Positions 1-8,657 of a DNA stretch of 15,334 nt are shown piece by piece. The DNA comes from Asterionellopsis glacialis. Its lineage: Eukaryota > Bacillariophyta > Plagiogrammaphyceae > Rhaphoneidales > Asterionellopsidaceae. A model generated the notes under the pieces. It was not told the origin of the DNA and did not search any database. It was given only the letters and a program-made list of their open reading frames with translations. Where the stretch lies: NCBI GenBank assembly GCA_014885115.2, contig WKLE02004244.1, positions 1-15,334 on the forward strand. The letters are read 5' to 3'. The position numbers and the translations under genes were made by a program. How positions within the stretch are numbered: the stretch's first letter is position 1; each line of letters begins with the position of its first letter.

Positions 1-437
1 TGGCAAAAAACTCGATGAATAAACGTTCTACCCCCTTAATTTTTTTCTAGGAGCGCAAACCAAGTGCAATTGCCCTTTCCGAATCACAAGATTCCCCTAC
101 AGTACTACCTGATACCAAGTACAAAGTAATTGAAATTAAACAGATGCTGTACCAGGTACGAGGTACCTGTATCAAGTACAGTACAGGTACTGTGTTCCTT
201 CTTATACACTGGTAGTCCTACCTTGTACTTGATGTGGTACCTGGTACCCGCTGCTAACCGTTCGTTAGTAGCCAAACCCCACACGACCTCCTCAATCGCA
301 TGAAACACGGCACAATCGGACGGCACACATTGCAAATCAATGAATCTAGGACGAGCAGTCAATAGTGATTAAATAGATCAGTTTGCCCTCCTGTTAAAAT
401 CTATCCCTGGCAATCGAGGTCGTACTTTAAGCCCGCC
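1..437. other. Intergenic region upstream of the TLC-domain gene
   Basis: No convincing gene is present; the short open frames here lack family resemblance. The stretch from about 105 to 250 is dense in GTAC-rich palindromic motifs, annotated separately. The last 60 bases before the ATG at 438 are free of these motifs and probably hold the promoter-proximal sequence and 5' UTR of the downstream gene. No clear TATA box was recognised. Confidence 0.6.
149..247. repeat. Imperfect long inverted repeat built from TACCWGGTA motifs
   Basis: The left arm (149-180) begins GTACCAGGTAC and ends with ATCAAGTACA. The right arm (224-247) begins TGTACTTGAT and ends GTACCTGGTAC. Reverse-complementing one arm aligns it with the other over both ends, with a gap of about 8 bases in the middle. 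A GGTAGTCCTACC palindrome (211-222) sits in the loop. The shape is like a small MITE or hairpin element, but no target-site duplication was found, so a mobile origin is only inferred. Confidence 0.6.
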
Positions 438-1496
438 ATGAAAATAGCGCCAGACGCACATGAAAATTTGAAAAACGCTGTGCAAGGTAATATGAAACGC
501 TCTACAAAATCGACGTCGACGCAAACTAAAGACGTGGATAGAACAAAAACAAATGTATCGCATGGACCGGAAAAGACTTTTAAGGATGCGAAGCAAGGAG
601 CAGTAAAAGACGGTGAAATTCCTTTAATCCTCCTACCCTGGGTAAAATTTTATGATGCTTTTCCAAAACATTATGTGCCTTTCACGACGCTCGATGTGAG
701 TTTCATCATGCTATCATGCTTATTCTTCACGCTAATGGATTTTTGTAGTGCAGAAGTTTTACACTTATTGGGATGGCCATCTGGTGCGAAAGAGACCAGG
801 GCTGCAGCGGGGTCGCTGACATCAATATTTCACTCGACAACGCTAGTATTATCCCTTGGAGCTTGTTTATGGTCACAGCGCCATGTCCCTCCTTCAGCGA
901 GAATGAATGTCCATCCACGATGGTGGCAAACAGCCACCATATCACTAATCCAGTATTGCACAGGTTACATGTTATATGATTCGTTGATCCAATTTGGTTG
1001 GGATCGTTGGGTTCCAGGAGTTGGGGTGGTTCTCTCCGGCGGGGATAAGTTGTTTCTTGGGCATCACTTTGCAACGGCGTTTTATATGGTGTCAGCCCTT
1101 GTGGCCGAAGCCGGTCATGTTTCAGCACTTATCCTGATGTTCGTTGGGGAAAGTACAAGCCCTCTACACAACTGTTTTCGCATATCTCGGTTGGTTATCA
1201 CGTTGGAAAGCTTTGAGGGACGAATGGCGGAAGTTGCTCATGAGGTAATTAGACTTGCATGGGCAGTCAAATATTCCTTTGTTCGAACATTCGTTGGACC
1301 CGCCTGCGGAATCTACATCACTTATGATCTTCTCTTCACAAAGCGGGGAAGGACAAACGTTCCTCTGGTTCTGAGCTCGTTCTGGCTCTTTTTGGCTTGG
1401 GCAGTAATGATTGGTAGCATTCCGTGGATTCTAGATGCTGTTAAGATAATATTCGCTCACGTCCGCAGGGAAGAATTGGACGTGGAGGCGCGCTAG
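438..1496 (+). CDS. TLC (TRAM-LAG1-CLN8) domain multi-pass membrane protein
   Basis: A 352-residue intronless protein. A basic, Lys/Thr-rich, probably cytosolic tail (about 1-75) is followed by roughly six membrane segments, near residues 87-107, 125-147, 166-186, 212-236, 275-298 and 309-331. TLC-type landmarks appear in order: FHST at 131-134, GYMLYDS at 176-182, a His pair in GHHFATAFY at 208-216, and GESTSPLHN at 237-245. This order is typical of the TLCD/TMEM56-like branch, whose members sit in ER or plasma membranes and act in lipid handling. The ceramide-synthase-type double-His Lag1 signature is not fully present, so ceramide synthase activity is not claimed. The start is the first ATG of the frame, with GCC just before it. 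The next gene lies about 1.1 kb downstream on the same strand. Confidence 0.8.
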   Translation: MKIAPDAHENLKNAVQGNMKRSTKSTSTQTKDVDRTKTNVSHGPEKTFKDAKQGAVKDGEIPLILLPWVKFYDAFPKHYVPFTTLDVSFIMLSCLFFTLMDFCSAEVLHLLGWPSGAKETRAAAGSLTSIFHSTTLVLSLGACLWSQRHVPPSARMNVHPRWWQTATISLIQYCTGYMLYDSLIQFGWDRWVPGVGVVLSGGDKLFLGHHFATAFYMVSALVAEAGHVSALILMFVGESTSPLHNCFRISRLVITLESFEGRMAEVAHEVIRLAWAVKYSFVRTFVGPACGIYITYDLLFTKRGRTNVPLVLSSFWLFLAWAVMIGSIPWILDAVKIIFAHVRREELDVEAR

Positions 1497-2086
1497 CAAA
1501 CTGTAGATAGAACTGGAAAGTTTTGGAACATTACTGTTACAACTTTAGAACAAGGCACAAACAAAGGCTACAAGTGGAGACACAAAAGAGTCACACATGC
1601 GTACGTATTTCCGAAGACTTGCAACGAATAAATCTCTCAAAAATTGTAAAATTTTAAATTTTTAGCTCCGAACACGCGTCTGACAGCACTCCAGGCTAAA
1701 CTGTTTCTAAAATTGTCTCGTGTCTGAGCTGAGCTTTTTGTAGTTGAGCTTACTCTAGAGGATAAAGGCTCTAGGCCCTGGATTGGATCGAATACAAGAG
1801 GGCCAGTCCGGAAAAGACATTAACCTAGGCCTGGGAGAAAAGTGAAGCGGGAAACTACTTATGTAATTAGATACGTCACTGCTACCGAAATTCAACAGGT
1901 GCGTGCCGGCGACAAATATGGCACGCGAAGATTCGGAAACTTCTCCTGCAGGCACGCGTCGCGTGTGGGGGAGATTCGCTCTTTTTAAATACAAGACATA
2001 GACAGAGGTCTGTCCCTCTCTTGGGGTACCTTCGTAGCTACATACTGTAGGTCATACTAGGTACCCAAAGATACGTAGGAATAGCC

Positions 2087-2120
2087 TACCAGGTACTGTA
2101 CCTGTACCTGGTACAGGTAC
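2087..2120. repeat. Palindrome cluster with a perfect 23-bp palindrome
   Basis: Positions 2098-2120 read the same on both strands apart from the single central base at 2109. Each arm is 11 bases, GTACCTGTACC and its complement, and a TACCTGGTA core lies in the middle. A further TACCAGGTA copy lies immediately upstream at 2087-2095. The structure could form a hairpin in single-stranded DNA or RNA, or be a dimer binding site. Confidence 0.8.
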
Positions 2121-2180
2121 CATATCTGTACCAGGTTGGACCAGGATTCAAGTGTTTCTATTTTAGGACCTAGAGCACGC

Positions 2181-2210
2181 ACAAGCACAAGCACAAGCAC
2201 AAGCACAAGC
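2181..2210 (+). repeat. ACAAGC tandem repeat, five exact copies
   Basis: Five perfect head-to-tail copies of the hexamer ACAAGC make a 30-bp microsatellite. It lies in the intergenic region within the GTAC-palindrome cluster and is probably length-variable between strains. Confidence 0.95.
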
Positions 2211-2266
2211 AAGGTACTACCAGGTACAGGAAATGCGAGCTCGTGCAGTCAGTACCACAGTTACCG

Positions 2267-2296
2267 GTACCAGGTACATGTATTAATACCTGGTAC
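2267..2296. repeat. Perfect 10-bp-arm inverted repeat
   Basis: Arm GTACCAGGTA (2267-2276) and arm TACCTGGTAC (2287-2296) are perfect reverse complements separated by a 10-base loop. Each arm itself contains the TACCWGGTA palindrome. A further TACCTGGTA follows at 2303-2311. Together with the 23-bp palindrome upstream, this forms a run of hairpin-capable sequence. Confidence 0.85.
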
Positions 2297-2580
2297 TTGT
2301 AATACCTGGTACATTCTGTACCTGCATTAGTATTATAATACAGTAGAAGTTAAAAACAAGATTTTATGTTTTCTTGTTCGGATATGTTTTTTCACAGAGA
2401 AAAAAGCAAGAAAGGTTTTGCTCCGCTTCTGGTCACAAAATCAAAAGGTGCGATCTCTAAACTTTACTCATTAGATCAAACGAAATAAATTTACTTACTC
2501 ACACTACCAACTTTCTTTCTCTTTTGTCAATTCTTCTCTTCCAAAAAAGACTTTAATTTTTATTCCAGGACTAGAAAAAA

Positions 2581-4369
2581 ATGGTTTCTTTCAAAAGTCA
2601 GGCATTAGCAATGTTGATTGCTCAAAGTGTGATAGCACAAGAAAGCTCGTCACTCCGAGCTTCACTTTCTCGGAGACTTAGTTTTAAAAGTATCGCTGGA
2701 TACCAGCCTGGCTCACAGGTTACCGACCATGTAAGTGATCAAGTTGCCATCACATACTGCTCCAATTGATGTGCTTTCGCCCATACTTCTAACAATTTTT
2801 CTGCAAACACGACAACAAATGTTTTAGGCGGCTATTGATATGGATCAAGCCGAAATCGAACTTCAGTTGAATGACGGAACAGAAGACTCGTTTGAAACTG
2901 CTAGATCAATTTACGAAGATGGAGCATTCTCCAAATCTTTTGCTCAGGTCAAGATCACTCCTCCCCTCGCAGAACTTGTAAAGAAGGGCACAGTGATCAA
3001 AGCACAAGACGCAAATGGAAAAGAAGTCCTTGGAAAAGCTATTGATACTTTCCCAGCGGATTCATCCGAAATCAGGTTTCAGTATCAAACCAGTGACGAT
3101 CAAGACAACTATGTGAACTGCCAAGTTGGTGCACTCCCGGCAGACAAACAAAATACAGCTGGATGTAAGTTTTCTATCCTCTAGTCCTTTGTGTTATGTT
3201 CGTCCTTATTCTCATAGTTCTTTCTCTTTTTAGGCATCGTTGCTGAAGGAAATATTGAAATTGGATCTGATACTTACGGTTACACTTATACCGTTGAGAC
3301 TGACAACAACAATGCTAGGACTATCAAGGGTTTTAGTACCAGTGCTGAAGACAAGATGAAAGGATATGTCGATTTTGAAAAGTTCTACACGTACTATGGA
3401 GTGTATGATTATGCAGATCAGTGGGTGACTGCTGCTTTCGATGGAGTCAGGACACAGTTTACAAATGGTAATGCGAACTTCGGATTGTATGACGTTCCTG
3501 GCAAGAGAGAAGTCATCAAGAAAGGTACAGCATACATGAATGTATGGATGTACGTCCTCCGCGAGTTTGAAGACGCCCTTGATGACTGCAAGATAGGTTG
3601 CATTGAGTGCAACGACGATCCTGTACATGCGTGGGACGAGGGTGTCGCATTCTACACTGGATCTCTTGAAGGCAGTGATGGTTCTGGTGAAGGAAAGCTC
3701 ATTTATGGGCTGGCGGACAAGAGGTGCAAAGACTACAGTACCTGTGGAACTAAAGGTGAGGAACCAGCAGGAACTGCAAAGGTCAACTACGATCTCATGC
3801 AGCAGTTTGCTCTTGGTCAACAAAATCTTGTCCTCGGAAACTGTGACGAGGCCCGTGTGAACAAAGAACGCGCGGCCGAACTCATGGCTGTTCCACTTGT
3901 TCAAGGAACCATTCGCTACGCCCACAAAGTTGAAAGGATTCCTACCAGCGCCGAGAAAGAAGCTGCTGAGGGTGCAGTTTTTGCTGCCTCTGTCCTTCCA
4001 ATTGTTCATAGCTGCAGTGCTGATGATGCAGAGATTATCTACAAGAACATGAAGGTCGGTGCTAGTGATACTGACTTTCTTGCTGTAAAGAAGGCATTCG
4101 AAAGACAATATGGTTGCATGGGCATTACCTGTAAAGACGTTGGTGGTCTTTGGGATAAAGCCAATGGAAAGTTCTATGATGATGCGTCCCCATGCAAGGA
4201 CAAATCGACTTCATCGTCTTCATCCAGTACCTTGTCTATTGCACTTGGTACTATTGCGGGAGTAGTCACCGTGTCTGCAATCGGATTTTTCCTCTACTTG
4301 AGGAAGCGAGAAGTTCAAGGAAGCCCGATGTTCGCACCAGCCAAGGAAGTCAATGCTGTCAGCACATAG
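2581..4369 (+). CDS. FEA1/ISIP2a (phytotransferrin)-like surface protein, three exons
   Basis: Exons 2581-2730, 2828-3164 and 3234-4369 join in frame to give 540 residues. Residues 1-20 form a secretion signal (hydrophobic run ending SVIAQ), followed by a large extracellular part. One membrane helix near 494-518 follows a serine run, and a short basic cytosolic tail ends the protein: type I topology. Family-like segments include IYEDGAFSKSFA (exon 2), YYGVYDYADQWVTAAF (about 216-231) and VHAWDEGVAFYTGS (293-306), with many cysteines. These fit the Pfam Fea1 'low iron-inducible periplasmic protein' family. In diatoms its member ISIP2a/phytotransferrin binds ferric iron with carbonate at the cell surface. 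Iron binding by this protein is inferred from family resemblance. The signal peptide plus C-terminal anchor matches the phytotransferrin layout. The start is the only ATG upstream of the signal sequence. The known diatom iron-response motif ACACGTGC was not seen in the 250 bases upstream. Confidence 0.72.
2731..2827 (+). other. Intron 1 of the FEA1-like gene (97 bp, phase 0)
   Basis: Donor GTAAGT at 2731 and acceptor TTTTAG ending at 2827. Splicing removes an in-frame stop at 2767-2769 and joins residue 50 (His) to Ala 51, keeping the frame open. Confidence 0.9.
3165..3233 (+). other. Intron 2 of the FEA1-like gene (69 bp, phase 1)
   Basis: Donor GTAAGT at 3165 and acceptor TTTTTAG ending at 3233 after a T-rich tract. 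The split codon T|GC gives Cys 163 and restores the frame into exon 3. Confidence 0.9.
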
Positions 4370-5374
4370 ATGGCTTCACTAGAGGCTATTCATTAAGCTG
4401 ATTTAAATAAGCAAATGTAAAAAATAGCATAAAGATTATACACAACTTATGGCATTAACACCCTATTGTCAAATACTTTAGAGCAACCATTTTCCCACAA
4501 TTGAACAAGCAGAATTTTCTCTTCAGTTATCAGTATGCACGATACGGAAACATAGAGTAGAGACACAAGCTAATATTTATGTTACGACAAATAATAATCT
4601 TGCCGATTCTTCGGAGTAAAAAAATATCGAGTTTCATTTTAATAAATAATAATTATTTTTTTTGTCATATTACTATTTGAAAAATCAATACTGTCATAAA
4701 TTCGAAAATACAAAACTGTGTCCATCTGAGGTCAGTAAGTACCGGTACAGTGTCTGTACCTGGTACCTTACAGTACCGTTCATGATGTATTCCATCTCTA
4801 CTGTACAGAGACTCTCGTCTTAGAAAGTTCGAGAGGACCTCTATTAATATTTAATACTGTCTGTACTGATAGTAGGACATACAAGGTAATAGAAACCAGA
4901 ACCTTGATACTATGGTCCAGATAGTACTATACCTGGTAGCTAGCATTGTGTTATAATATATGTACCTGTACATGTGTACAAATGCTACATATAATTTTTT
5001 TCTGAGTACAAAACATTTTAATTTCATACTTACTAGGGCTACCGTACAGTACCTGTACCAAGTACGGGTACACTAGAGAATTGAGAATAGTAACTGGTAG
5101 GACTACATAGACCTATTCTATCTATGCAGAGAGAATCCTTCCATCGCTGCTAACGGCCTGGTCTGTACCAGGTACCGATACATCATATCGAGAGATCTAT
5201 TATCAAGAGCAAACAGCAACAGAGAACATCAACAGGTGCGTTATTTGAGTACGTAGCGTATCTGAAACACCCAACCCCCGAGCTTCCAGCACAACATACA
5301 CAGAGCTTCCCAATTGTTCTTGGTCAAATTTGCTCTGTTCTTCAAGACTTGCACGACAACGATTGATTAAGAAT
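4370..5374. other. Intergenic region between the FEA1-like and HhH-like genes
   Basis: No gene is seen. Positions 4400-4700 are very AT-rich and likely hold the 3' UTR and transcription end of the upstream gene. From 4735 to 5180 the GTAC motifs return: TACCWGGTA at 4757, 4930 and 5166, many partial GTACC/GGTAC words, and GTAGGACTAC at 5097-5106. The last 190 bases before 5375 are motif-free and CA-rich, a plausible 5' UTR. Confidence 0.6.
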
Positions 5375-6139
5375 ATGCCGAAGTCGCCTTACACGAGAAA
5401 AGGAGTGGAGGCCGCTGTACGTTTGGCAGCGATTGAAGATCCCATCCTTTGGCAACGTATTGAGGAACAATACGGAGCGATGATGATGGAAAAAGGTGGC
5501 GAGCTTTTGAGTGGATTGAACGACTGGGCTGAAAATTTTGGGGCGGAGATGAGGGAGAAAAAGAAGGATAAATTCATAACAACTGATGACTTGGAAAAGA
5601 TCGTAGAGTGGAAGTTCAAGAAAGGTAAAGCAAGACCTGGTTTGTGGAAATATTTGAAATCAAATAGTTCTACCAGTATTCAGGAATATTCTCGTGCTTC
5701 ATTTGAAAGAGCAGATAAGAATGATGTTGAGGGTTCTATTACGGAAATGACAAAACCGAAGGGTGTAGGTGCGGCCACTGCTAGTGCAATACTTAGTTTC
5801 TACAAACCAGAACTCTTTGTGTTCATGGACGACGAAGTGATTGAATGTTTACATAAAGGACCGAGAGCATATACACAAAATATATACCTGGCAATAAATG
5901 AAAAATGCAAAGTCCTTGCTTCAAAGTTTGGTGAAACTTGGACCCCATGCAAAGTTGGCAGGGCTCTATGGACGGCAGCTAGGATAATGGCGACTGAAGG
6001 GGATGACCTCACACTCGTTGACACGAAGCCATGTTCCACTTCTTCTATTTCTCAACACATAGATAATTCTCAAGGTGGTACAAGCCATGATAGATCGGAT
6101 ATAGAAACATCCCAGAGAAAGAAACAGCGGACCAGATAA
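5375..6139 (+). CDS. Conserved protein with helix-hairpin-helix-like motif, function unknown
   Basis: A 254-residue intronless protein. The frame is open further 5' but holds no ATG before 5375 (AATATGCC), so this start was chosen. A Trp-rich segment WKFKKGKARPGLW (about 79-91) precedes a glycine hairpin, GVGAATASAILSFY (about 130-143), followed by VFMDDEVIE. The G-x-G-x-A-T-A pattern followed by an acidic patch resembles the helix-hairpin-helix of DNA-binding proteins. It also recalls a family of uncharacterised fungal and algal proteins carrying 'G-I-G-P-A-T-A-S' at this position. The C-terminal tail is Ser/Thr/Gln-rich and ends in a basic RKKQRTR, a possible nuclear localisation signal. 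DNA binding is an inference, and the catalytic Lys/Asp of HhH-GPD glycosylases is not recognised with confidence. The gene converges on the dioxygenase gene, leaving only 176 bases between the stop codons. Confidence 0.7.
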   Translation: MPKSPYTRKGVEAAVRLAAIEDPILWQRIEEQYGAMMMEKGGELLSGLNDWAENFGAEMREKKKDKFITTDDLEKIVEWKFKKGKARPGLWKYLKSNSSTSIQEYSRASFERADKNDVEGSITEMTKPKGVGAATASAILSFYKPELFVFMDDEVIECLHKGPRAYTQNIYLAINEKCKVLASKFGETWTPCKVGRALWTAARIMATEGDDLTLVDTKPCSTSSISQHIDNSQGGTSHDRSDIETSQRKKQRTR

Positions 6140-6315
6140 AAGGGATATGGGATCAAGCAAACCTTTTCATTTCAAGGCTTAGAAAGACGGTATTGTTGCC
6201 ATTTGGGATTGCTGTGAGAAATAGACTTCAATATAGCTTACTTTTAAGCTAAAGTAAAATTACGCGATTATCATGTCACATTACGGCTAAATCAAATTGT
6301 ATTTCTATTTTGTAA

Positions 6316-7741
6316 TTAGAATCGGGCAACACCTTTTTCATTGTGAACAAAAAGCATTAAAATGAGAAACACAAGAAAAGGCGCCATAGCCACGTAAACA
6401 AAAGTAGCAACGCCTGTAAATTTCAGCATTTCGTCCACTACGTTTCGAACGTAGTCAGCGTTGAAATCTTCTGAAATTGCATGTGCCCTTTCCTCATTGT
6501 TCCTATAAATTAGAGAAATGTCATCAAGTAAGGTCCACGGACGGACACCATCGTCTCTATTTCTTAGGAACAGGCCAAAGGAATGCCATGGCCTCCACGG
6601 GTACTCTTCCATGGTTGCAAAGTCATCAAGAGTGTGTCCCCAAGAGTACCAGCGTAGCGTATGAACTGTCCCGAGTGGCAACGAACGCTTATCATCAGGT
6701 CCCTGTCGGGATCCTGCAAAGGTGAAGAACGCTTGAACACGTTCCGGACCATTAGGGTCGCTGTGTGCCCTTCCCCTGTGAAAAACATCTGCATTGTAAA
6801 GGAGGGCATCACCGGCCTTGGTAGTTGCGGCCAACTCGCAGGGCAAGTTATATTGTATCCAGGCATCGAAATCTTCATATTCCCAGTATAGGTCGTTTTG
6901 ATTTTCGTAGTAATGCTGTCTTAGTTCTTCATCATTATAAGCTGGAAATTCGCAGCGGTGTGTACCCGGGCAGAGCCCTGTAGCTCCCATCTCTTTTGTA
7001 GTATCTTGGAGAGCAATTGCGAGAGTATATTCTGGGACAAAGTGATCAGGATACGCAGCGTTGGAGGTAACAGTGTCACCATGCCAGTTTTGATCTTGTG
7101 CACCATACATATTTGTGATGACACTGAAAGCCACAAGAGAAGGCCCGGGACCAAGCAATTGCTCTAACATTGGTCGAACCATACCTAAAAACAATATTAG
7201 TAGCAAGGGAGTAGTTGCACGAAATGAGCTTCTTCAAGAGGTTCATTATGGTGAATTCTGTAAGAGGACAACATGTAGCATACGATCTATTTCGAAAATG
7301 CACAGAATACTTACAATGCTCGGCAATCTCCTTTAATGCCCGTTTAACTTGGGGTGCGTTGTGATCTGGCATGATGTGATATCTATTTTCTGGGAAATGA
7401 ACATAGGAAGAATCAACTTCATGGTTGGCTTTGAGCAGGTAACTTCGCAGGTCTTTGGTAGTTTCCTCTGAAAGGACGGCTTCTACGATGGACATTCCGT
7501 GAATTAATTCGATATTGGCCGCTTCATCTTGTGTCCTAAGAGATTCATTTACAATAAGATCTTCAAGTCTATCAGTCGATGGGGTACAGTAGCCAAGTCC
7601 ATCCTTCCCTAGGGGGAAAGCAAAATTTAGGCCAGGTCCATGTATGCGATCTATGTAAAACAGGATCCCACTTGCGAACCAGAGCACTACCAACGCAGTG
7701 TGGACAACAACCAAAACTGCAATAATGATCTTGACTAACAT
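6316..7741 (-). CDS. Membrane-anchored phytanoyl-CoA dioxygenase (PhyH) family protein, two exons
   Basis: Exons 7741-7315 and 7184-6316 join through a split Cys codon (143) to give 431 residues. The core looks like an Fe(II)/2-oxoglutarate oxygenase of the PhyH family: metal-binding QNWHGDT (His 177, Asp 179), distal His in DVFHRGRAHSD (His 278), and Arg 291 in ERVQAFFTF as the likely 2-oxoglutarate contact. GATGLCPGTH (about 209-218) is also typical of the fold. The substrate cannot be read from the sequence. The architecture is unusual, with a hydrophobic N-terminal helix (about 3-28) and a second helix near 400-422, so the catalytic part would be tethered to a membrane at both ends. The ATG at 7741 is chosen because the upstream extension of the frame starts only from TTG. 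The gene is divergent from the gene at 8658. Confidence 0.82.
7185..7314 (-). other. Intron of the PhyH-family gene (130 bp, phase 1)
   Basis: On the minus strand the donor GTAAGT starts at 7314 and the acceptor TTTTTAG ends at 7185. T|GT gives Cys 143, after which the sequence continues MVRPMLEQLL. Reading through instead gives a stop soon after and loses the metal-binding core. Confidence 0.88.
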
Positions 7742-8657
7742 GCTACAAGGGTTGACGGTAAGAAAAGGCGCGAAGTTTATTTGTACAAAAGGCAAAAAAT
7801 GGTTGTTGTTGCAAACAATCGAACGTCAGATCGGAATAATGGAACAGATCGGAACGAGAACCCCCATTGTCAGGGGTTCGGATTTGTCCAAACATTTGAT
7901 CCGTTGGAAGTCTAGTAATTCTTATTTTTGACAAATAACTATCCACACACATGAGGATTACAATATTAGAGTATCATTCTTTGAGAAGTATTTTTTGTTA
8001 TGCAAAATATTTCAGAGCATACCAGGTACATTACAGTACACATCTTTCATTGTGTGTATTGTTAGTAGGTCCCAATATAATCAGTCAGTACCCACCGACT
8101 CTGGGTAATGGCGCTTACGTTGTACCTGTACCTGGGTAATAGTTAGGTCCTACCAGGTACAGTATGTTGATTGGCACGAAAAAGTACGTTGAATTTGGTA
8201 TGGAGTCAACGTTGGTATGACAACTTCATGCAGTTCCAGTTTGGGCACCCATATTCATAAAATGATTTGATAAGATAGAGTTGAGGTTACATTTTCACAA
8301 AAGTCCTAGTAAGCAGGTCCTACAGTAGCTAGAAGTACGCAGTAGGACTACGTACCATTCACAGTTAACAACAACAACAACAGATCCGCTGACCCAAGAG
8401 AACGAAGCCAACAAAGAGTCAACCAATTTTAATTGCAACACACCCATAGCCCATAACGATTGCCCGTTCGACGTGGGTCACAGAATATCACAAAACTCAC
8501 CAGCTCCTACCTACTTGCGGAGCCAAGGATGACGACGGCACATTAGTAGAGTGCCATATTTTCAAAATTTAGAGAGAGACAGACGAGTTTATAGTTTAGG
8601 TTGGAATATTCGCTAGATTATTGATAAACCGAAGTTAGAGTATACAGAGTAGTCCTA
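7742..8657. other. Divergent promoter region between the PhyH gene and the gene at 8658
   Basis: No gene is supported. Two CAGATCGGAA decamers lie 18 bases apart (7827 and 7845), followed by an inverted repeat GAACCCC/GGGGTTC (7858-7864 and 7873-7879). TACCWGGTA copies are at 8020 and 8151. Motif-family-2 copies are at 8144-8153 (fused to the TACCAGGTAC copy), 8315, 8342-8351 and 8649-8657. An AAC trinucleotide run is at 8367-8381. Both flanking genes start outward, so the region must hold both promoters. Confidence 0.6.
8367..8381 (+). repeat. (AAC)5 microsatellite
   Basis: Five exact AAC units lie in non-coding DNA upstream of the gene at 8658. Confidence 0.9.

Larger units (their letters stand above)
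1497..2580. other. Intergenic region between the TLC and FEA1-like genes, rich in palindromes
   Basis: No gene is supported here. The first 500 bases are ordinary AT-rich sequence and probably include the 3' UTR of the TLC gene. A small perfect inverted repeat, GACAGA-GG-TCTGTC, lies at 2001-2014. From 2035 to 2330 the sequence is packed with TACCWGGTA palindromes (2087, 2105, 2218, 2268, 2287, 2303) and an ACAAGC tandem array. From 2355 to 2378 there is a 7-bp-arm hairpin (AACAAGA / TCTTGTT). The last 100 bases before 2581 are strongly pyrimidine-rich with scattered A runs, which fits a promoter-proximal region and 5' UTR. Confidence 0.6.

Noticed and set aside
1755..1994. 79-codon minus-strand frame in the gap after the TLC gene
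   Set aside because: No domain, signal or splice partner, and composition is like the surrounding non-coding DNA.
2087..2312. CRISPR-like array
   Set aside because: The repeats are irregularly spaced, palindromic and of varied length in a eukaryotic nuclear context; there are no uniform spacers or cas genes.
3230..4108. Long open frame of 292 codons on the minus strand opposite the FEA1-like exon 3
   Set aside because: It is antisense to a spliced gene with clear family features and shows no recognisable domain; an antisense shadow.
5330..5374. Upstream extension of the HhH-like protein by 15 residues
   Set aside because: It begins with TTG; a nuclear eukaryotic gene should use the ATG at 5375. 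The same reasoning moved the PhyH start to 7741 and the LHC start to 14188.
7855..7890. GGGGTTCGGATTT, reminiscent of a tRNA B box
   Set aside because: No matching A box or acceptor stem could be built around it; it is better explained as one arm of a short inverted repeat.
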